A stretch of DNA of 64,000 nt from Micromonospora_G sp044901685 (GTDB taxonomy: Bacteria; Actinomycetota; Actinomycetes; Mycobacteriales; Micromonosporaceae): positions 1 to 64,000 of the forward strand of contig NZ_JBJDPS010000023.1 of the NCBI RefSeq assembly GCF_044901685.1. Reading direction: 5' to 3'. A model generated the notes under the pieces. The model was not told the origin of the DNA. It saw only the letters and a program-made list of their open reading frames with translations, and made no database searches. Shown here piece after piece: positions 59,650-64,000 of this stretch. Position 1 is the first letter of the stretch, and each line of letters begins with the position of its first letter. Made by a program: the position numbers and the translations under genes.

Positions 59650-60738
59650 GTGAATCTGAACATATTCCGCCGCTGGCGCGCCGAGCGCTTCGCGCAACTT
59701 CTCGACGAAGCCAACGGTGGCCGTCGACACCACATCCGTTCCCGTGCCGACGACGACCTGGCCGAACTGGTGACGGTCGGACAGCGGGTGCGCGGCGCCC
59801 AACCGTCCGTCGAGGTCGAGGTCGACCCCGATTTCCGAGCCGGACTGCGACTGATGCTCGTCGCCGCCGCCGAGCAGGCGACGTTGTCCGCCGCGACCGG
59901 TGCCGAGCAGGGTGCCCGACGAGCGGGCGGAGCGGGCAGCCGCGCCACCCGGGGCGGGCAACGTACCCGGGCAAGGGTGCGGGGCTCGATCATCGTCGGC
60001 GTCGCGGCCGGGGCGATCGCCGTCTCCGGCATGTCGGCGGCGAGCGAGAACGCCCTGCCCGGCGACGCCCTGTACGGCGTGAAGCGCTCCACCGAACGGG
60101 CGCAACTGGCACTGGCCAGTTCGGACCTGAGCCGGGGCCAGTTGTTCCTCGACTTCGCCCAGACCCGGCTCGCCGAGGCGATCGCGGTGCAGGGCGACAC
60201 GACCGGCTTCGCCGCCGTCCTCGACGACATGGACGCCGACACACGCCAGGGCATCAAACTGCTCAACACCTCGGCAGCCCAGCGTCGCGACGTGGCGGCG
60301 CTGGACGCCATCGGCAATTTCCTCAGCGGGCAACGGCGGCAGATCACCGGGCTGTTGACCGGTGGGAGCGCCGCCGACAGCCAGCGGGTCGGCGACTCGC
60401 TCGCCCTGCTCGACTCGATCGGCAAGCGGGCCGACCTGCTCCGCACCGCGCTCCAGTGCGGCGCGGAACCGGCCGCCCGGGTCGACCAACTGGGACCGTT
60501 GCCACGAGCCTGCGCCTCCGGGCGCAGCGCCTCCGGGCAACAGCAGAGTTCGTCCCAGGAAGGCCGCCCGACACCGACCCCCACCGCCCGGGTCACCGAC
60601 CCGCCACACACCGAGACGTCGGAAGACGCCGAGGTGGTGCCGAGCAGCACCCAGGGGCGGCAGTTGGAGCAGGGGCCGACGGCGAAGAAGCCGGTGGTCG
60701 ACACGACCGCCCCGGTGGACGGGCGGCCGGCCGAATAG
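59650..60738 (+). CDS. rsbN: RsbN-like anti-sigma factor (DUF5667)
   Basis: 362 residues; GTG 59650 is 8 bp after GGGAGG. Residues 1-110 are cytosolic, including RRWRAERFAQLLDEANGGRR and ELVTVGQRVRGAQPSVEVEV; one membrane helix at ~113-131 (SIIVGVAAGAIAVSGMSA); outside, the DUF5667 domain, PGDALYGVKRSTERAQLALA, is plain. RsbN in Streptomyces binds and holds SigBldN at the membrane and is encoded just after bldN, as here. The C-terminal 90 residues are low complexity. Confidence 0.85.
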   Translation: MNLNIFRRWRAERFAQLLDEANGGRRHHIRSRADDDLAELVTVGQRVRGAQPSVEVEVDPDFRAGLRLMLVAAAEQATLSAATGAEQGARRAGGAGSRATRGGQRTRARVRGSIIVGVAAGAIAVSGMSAASENALPGDALYGVKRSTERAQLALASSDLSRGQLFLDFAQTRLAEAIAVQGDTTGFAAVLDDMDADTRQGIKLLNTSAAQRRDVAALDAIGNFLSGQRRQITGLLTGGSAADSQRVGDSLALLDSIGKRADLLRTALQCGAEPAARVDQLGPLPRACASGRSASGQQQSSSQEGRPTPTPTARVTDPPHTETSEDAEVVPSSTQGRQLEQGPTAKKPVVDTTAPVDGRPAE

Positions 60739-60770
60739 GTCGCCGTGGCGGCGTACCGCCCAGGCAACAC

Positions 60771-60810
60771 CGGTGGGGGTCCAGACCTTTGGGGGTCTGG
60801 ACCCCCACCG
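60771..60810. terminator. 17-bp perfect-stem terminator after rsbN
   Basis: CGGTGGGGGTCCAGACC (60771-60787) and GGTCTGGACCCCCACCG (60794-60810) pair fully around TTTGGG. It divides the sigma operon from the HAD-IB gene. Confidence 0.85.
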
Positions 60811-60899
60811 TCGTGTGGGACCTCGGTCCCACCCCGCTGGTCCGGTTAGGCTCGCTGGAGGCACCGGCACGCATCCGTCGAGCGGAGGGAGGTCCGCGG

Positions 60900-61775
60900 G
60901 TGGCCCGTACCCGCAAGGTGACCGTCAGTACGGACGTACGCGGTCACACCGCCGGCTGGGCCCCGACGGACCTGGCATCCGATCTGGTCCCACCCGCCGA
61001 CCCGGCCGCCGCCGCGTTCTTCGACGTGGACAACACGATGATGCAGGGCGCCTCGATCTACTGGTTCGCCCGAGGGCTCGCCGCCCGCAACTACTTCACC
61101 ACCGGTGACCTCGCCCGGTTCGCCTGGCAGCAGTTGCGGTTCCGGCTCCTCGCCACCGAGCACGCGGGCGACATGTCGCGGGCCAAGCAGGCGGCGCTGG
61201 CGTTTGTCGAGGGCTGGCGGGTGGAGGACGTGGAGCGGCTGAGCGAGGAGATCTTCGACGAGCTGATGGCGCCCCGGATCTGGACCGGCACCCGGGCTCT
61301 GGCCCAACGGCACCTCGACGGCGGCCAGCGGGTCTGGCTGGTCAGCGCGGCGCCGGTGGAGATCGGTCGGGTGATCGCGGCCCGGCTCGGCCTGACCGGC
61401 GCGATCGGCACGGTGGCCGAGATCTGCGACGGGGCGTACACCGGACGGCTGGTCGGTGACCTGATGCACGGCCAGGCCAAGGCGGACGCCGTACGTCAGC
61501 TCGCCGAGGTGGAGCAGCTCGACCTGACCCGCTGCGTCGCCTACAGCGACTCCGCCAACGACCTGCCGATGCTCGGTTCGGTGGGACGGGCGGTGGCGAT
61601 CAACCCGGACAACGCCCTGCGGCAGACCGCCCGGCTGCGCGGCTGGGAGGTGCGCGACTTCCGTACCGGGCGGAAGGCGGCCCGGATCGCCGTACCGTCT
61701 ACGGTCGCCGCCGGGGTGCTCGCCGGTGCGGTCACCGCCGGGCTCGCCGTACGTCGACGCAGGCAGGGGCAATGA
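60900..61775 (+). CDS. HAD-IB family phosphatase with C-terminal membrane helix
   Basis: 291 residues; GTG 60900 after GGAGGGAGG. Motif I FFDVDNTMMQGAS (DxDxT), WLVSAAPVEIGRV for motif II, and SDSANDLPMLGSVGRAVAIN for motif IV, as in SerB/CicA-type phosphatases. The last ~25 residues are hydrophobic (VAAGVLAGAVTAGLAV) and may anchor it. Overlaps the next gene by ATGA. Usually found with this sigma factor and the acyltransferase, so a role in lipid or envelope turnover is plausible; the SerB1/Rv0505c type is the mycobacterial cognate. Confidence 0.88.
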   Translation: MARTRKVTVSTDVRGHTAGWAPTDLASDLVPPADPAAAAFFDVDNTMMQGASIYWFARGLAARNYFTTGDLARFAWQQLRFRLLATEHAGDMSRAKQAALAFVEGWRVEDVERLSEEIFDELMAPRIWTGTRALAQRHLDGGQRVWLVSAAPVEIGRVIAARLGLTGAIGTVAEICDGAYTGRLVGDLMHGQAKADAVRQLAEVEQLDLTRCVAYSDSANDLPMLGSVGRAVAINPDNALRQTARLRGWEVRDFRTGRKAARIAVPSTVAAGVLAGAVTAGLAVRRRRQGQ

Positions 61776-62872
61776 ACCTTCCCGTACGCCGGCAACTGCT
61801 CGGCCTGGCGGCGGCGCTCGCGGCCGGCGGGGTCCTGCTCGGCCTCCCCGCCGCCGGCCCCGAGCCGGCGCCCGGTCCGAAGGTGAGCACGATCGCGCAG
61901 GTCTGGCCCGACGTCCGGCCGGTGGAGATCCCGTCCTCGCTGGCCGACGGTCCGGCGTACAGCCCGGTCTACTTCCTGGACGCGACCAACTCGGTCGGCA
62001 CCTCGCCGAGCCCGGACGGGACCCAGTTGCGGCTGGTCCTCAGGGCCGCCGACGGCGCGATCCGCGAGCTGCGCCGGCTGCCGATCGCGGACGCGCCGCA
62101 GTACAGCGGCTTCGCCCGGGACGGGGACCAGTTCGCCTGGGCCGAGTCCGTCTCCCTGGACGACGGGACCGGCCGTACCGAGCTGTGGACGGCGAACCTG
62201 GCCTCGGCCGAACCGGCCCGCCGGGTCACCGCCGACAGCGGCGACGTGGTCTTCTTCAACTCCCAGTACGACATGGTGATCAACTCCGGCCGGCTCTACT
62301 GGGCGGCGGTGGCGCCCGGCGAGGAGCCGGCGACCGAGATCCGTTCGGTGGCGCTGGGTGGCGGTCCGGTTTCGGTCCGTACCGAGCAGGGTGCCTGGTC
62401 CATCTCCGCCTACCCGTGGCTGGCCAGTGCCGGCACCGGGGCGAGCGGGCCGGTGCTGCTGCGCAACCCGGAACAGCGCAAGGTGATCGAGATCGACGCC
62501 ACCGGCTCCGAGCTGGTCACCTGTAGCCCGACCTGGTGCCGGGTGCTGGTGCTCGCGGCCGACGGGCCCGGCGGGATCGAGCTGATGCGCCCGGACGGCT
62601 CCGCCCGTCAGCGGGTCGCCGGTGGGGTGGCCACCTCGGCGGTGATCGACGTGGCGATCCTCGACCGGTTCGAGGTGCTCACTCTCGCCGACGCGCAACG
62701 GACCGCCACCGACAACCAGCAGCTACTGCTCTACGACGTACGCGACCAGCAGACCGTGGTGGTGGCCGAGGGGAGCGGTCTGGTGCTCTGCCGGGACGGC
62801 ATCCTCTGGTGGTCCACCGGTGGCAGCGACGTCACCGCCTGGCACAGCCTCGACCTGCGCGCCCTCTCCTAA
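61772..62872 (+). CDS. secreted beta-propeller-like protein
   Basis: 366 residues, start overlapping the HAD-IB stop by ATGA. A short signal region (RRQLLGLAAALAAGGVLLGL, no lipobox Cys) is followed by WD/TolB-like blade segments: AYSPVYFLDATNSVGTSPSP, ELRRLPIADAPQYSGFARDG, and QFAWAESVSLDDGTGRTELW. Two Cys (CSPTWC) near residue 253 may form a disulfide. Likely a lipoprotein-like or secreted propeller of unknown ligand, coupled to the phosphatase. Confidence 0.7.
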   Translation: MNLPVRRQLLGLAAALAAGGVLLGLPAAGPEPAPGPKVSTIAQVWPDVRPVEIPSSLADGPAYSPVYFLDATNSVGTSPSPDGTQLRLVLRAADGAIRELRRLPIADAPQYSGFARDGDQFAWAESVSLDDGTGRTELWTANLASAEPARRVTADSGDVVFFNSQYDMVINSGRLYWAAVAPGEEPATEIRSVALGGGPVSVRTEQGAWSISAYPWLASAGTGASGPVLLRNPEQRKVIEIDATGSELVTCSPTWCRVLVLAADGPGGIELMRPDGSARQRVAGGVATSAVIDVAILDRFEVLTLADAQRTATDNQQLLLYDVRDQQTVVVAEGSGLVLCRDGILWWSTGGSDVTAWHSLDLRALS

Positions 62873-62888
62873 CCCGTCGGTCCGGCGG

Positions 62889-62920
62889 CCGAACGGCTCA
62901 GGAGCCGAACGGCTCAGGAG
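62889..62920. repeat. 16-bp tandem repeat between convergent genes
   Basis: CCGAACGGCTCAGGAG occurs twice (62889-62904, 62905-62920), with a third decayed copy to 62935. It fills most of the 56-bp gap. Confidence 0.8.
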
Positions 62921-62928
62921 CCGGACGG

Positions 62929-63834
62929 TCAGGGACCGAACGGGTCCGGTCGGCGTTCGAGCAACTGGTGCAGGGTCTGCTGAATCGTCTCGCGTACCTG
63001 GTCGGCCAGGTTGAACACGACCAGCGGGTCGTCGGCCTGGTCGGCCATGCCCTCGGTCGAGATCGGTGGACAGAACTCGATCAGCCACTTGCTCGGCAGC
63101 GGCACCATGCCCAGCGGTCCGAGCCAGGGAAAGGTCGGCGTCACCGGGAAGTACGGCAGCTTGAGCAGCCGGGCCAGCGGCTTGATGTCGGCGAGCATCG
63201 GGTACGTCTCCTCCGCCCCGACGATCGCCACCGGGACGATCGGGGTCCCGGTGCGCAGCGCCGCCGAGACAAAACCGCCCCGGCCGAACCGCTGGAGCTT
63301 GTAGCGGTCCGCGTAGAGCTTGCCGACGCCCTTGAAACCCTCGGGGAAGACCCCGACCAGCTCTCCCCGACCGAGCAGCCGCTCGGCATCCGAGTTACAG
63401 GCCATCGTGCCGCCGGTCTTGCGGGCCAGCTCGGAGACGACCGGCATCCGGAACACGATGTCGGCACCGAGCAGGCGGAGGTAGCGGTGGGCCGGGTGAT
63501 GGTCGTGCAGCACCGTGGAGAGGATCAGCGCGTCCAGCGCGACCGTGCCGGAGTGGTTTCCGACCACCAGGCCGGCGCCCTCGACCGGCAGGTTCTCCAC
63601 CCCGCTGACCTCGGTGCGGAACCACTCCCGGTAGAGCTGGCGAAGCAGCGGGTGGAAAACCCGGTCGGTCAGCTCCGGGTCGAAACCGAAGTCGTCGATC
63701 TCGTACTGACCGGCCAGCCGGCGGCGCAGGAAGGCGAGCCCGGAGGCGACGCGCCGGTCCCAGACGTCGCCGGGCTGGTCGGTCACTGCCGGGTCGATCG
63801 GTTCCGGACCGGGCGACCGGCCGTTCTCACTCAT
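62929..63834 (-). CDS. lysophospholipid acyltransferase family protein
   Basis: 301 residues, ATG overlapping the upstream stop by ATGA. Acyltransferase motifs: VVGNHSGTVALDALILSTVL with the His and an Asp seven residues on (HX6D as in this subgroup), and FPEGFKGVGKLYADRYKLQR. It would move acyl chains to lysophospholipid or glycerol acceptors at the membrane. M. tuberculosis Rv0502 is the cognate by memory. Probably an operon with the partial gene. Confidence 0.88.
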   Translation of the reverse strand: MSENGRSPGPEPIDPAVTDQPGDVWDRRVASGLAFLRRRLAGQYEIDDFGFDPELTDRVFHPLLRQLYREWFRTEVSGVENLPVEGAGLVVGNHSGTVALDALILSTVLHDHHPAHRYLRLLGADIVFRMPVVSELARKTGGTMACNSDAERLLGRGELVGVFPEGFKGVGKLYADRYKLQRFGRGGFVSAALRTGTPIVPVAIVGAEETYPMLADIKPLARLLKLPYFPVTPTFPWLGPLGMVPLPSKWLIEFCPPISTEGMADQADDPLVVFNLADQVRETIQQTLHQLLERRPDPFGP

Positions 63835-64000
63835 CTACCGTCACTCACCGGTGGTCGCTCGTCGAGGGCATGGGCAACCGCGGCACGTACCTGACGGATC
63901 CCGTCGAGGATCGCCCGCTCGGCCGAGGCGATCTGGTCGGCGCGGACCACCGTACGGTCGGTGTGCCCGCTGATGAAGTCGTCGAACGCGGCGGCGGTGG
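63831..64000 (-). CDS. 3' end of an upstream gene, cut by the window edge
   Basis: The minus-strand frame is open from the edge to TGA 63831-63833, which overlaps the acyltransferase ATG. About 55 residues are visible, among them TAAAFDDFISGHTDRTVVRA and QIASAERAILDGIRQVRAAV. I cannot name the family from this end; in M. tuberculosis the gene before Rv0502 is galE2 (Rv0501), so an epimerase is possible. Confidence 0.75.
   Translation of the reverse strand, partial: TAAAFDDFISGHTDRTVVRADQIASAERAILDGIRQVRAAVAHALDERPPVSDGR

Noticed and set aside
1..64000. Mobile element or prophage
   Set aside because: No transposase, integrase, phage structural gene, or tRNA with attachment duplication was seen.

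Overview
The window is chromosomal DNA of a high-GC actinomycete, most probably a member of the Micromonosporaceae (Micromonospora or Salinispora relatives). Base composition, GTG starts, leaderless genes, a mycothiol-synthase-like acetyltransferase, a SigBldN/RsbN-like sporulation locus, a rex-hemACD operon and three copies of a GGGCCC palindromic repeat all fit. I recognised no rRNA, tRNA, CRISPR array, transposase or phage gene.

Layout. 0-20 kb is mostly accessory: a LacI-type regulator cut by the window edge, an SOS-box radical SAM gene with a frameshift, a leaderless TetR regulator, two DUF4190 proteins flanking a short-chain dehydrogenase, a CitE-like lyase, a second dehydrogenase, a secreted beta-helix protein, transporters, HAD hydrolases, a 1429-residue secreted GH92 alpha-mannosidase and a PhzF-like protein. 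20-35 kb follows a conserved actinobacterial block that I recognise, from memory, as the M. tuberculosis Rv1207-Rv1232c neighbourhood: CBS/MgtE_N protein, DUF1003 protein, mrp, tatB, HtrA-like protease, O-methyltransferase, MBL hydrolase, pepA, DUF3117, tag, DivIVA-domain protein and folP2. Here sigE-rseA, gpgS and glgA/C are absent and a PaaX/enoyl-CoA hydratase pair is inserted.

35-48 kb holds an orphan NuoA2-type subunit with a small HTH gene and two palindromic operators, a surface protein, 2-oxoacid:ferredoxin oxidoreductase (korAB), an RCK potassium channel, a secreted phospholipase A2, a cyclase-domain/ATPase/TPR regulator, an FmdB zinc ribbon, a lytic transglycosylase and a tandem GNAT protein. 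48.6-64 kb is the tetrapyrrole and redox block (hemB, hemD, hemC, hemA, rex with a Rex operator over its -35 box), a two-component system, a HAD phosphatase, a glutaredoxin-like protein, then the BldN-like sigma factor with an uncatalogued 55-codon coupled ORF before it and an RsbN-like anti-sigma after it, a HAD-IB phosphatase, a propeller-like secreted protein and an acyltransferase.

How the parts work together. Rex links haem synthesis to NADH/NAD+ balance. KorAB with the nearby NuoA2 hints at ferredoxin-linked central metabolism. The sigma/anti-sigma pair probably drives aerial development, and a candidate sigma-BldN promoter before rsbN suggests feedback. Most convergent gene pairs are closed by strong palindromes; two of these include both stop codons in their arms. 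Nothing here is plainly an undescribed system. The best leads are the coupled small ORF at 58259-58426, the palindromic repeat family, the 72-bp palindrome at 18947-19018, the self-operator HTH/NuoA2 unit, and the SOS-controlled frameshifted radical SAM gene.
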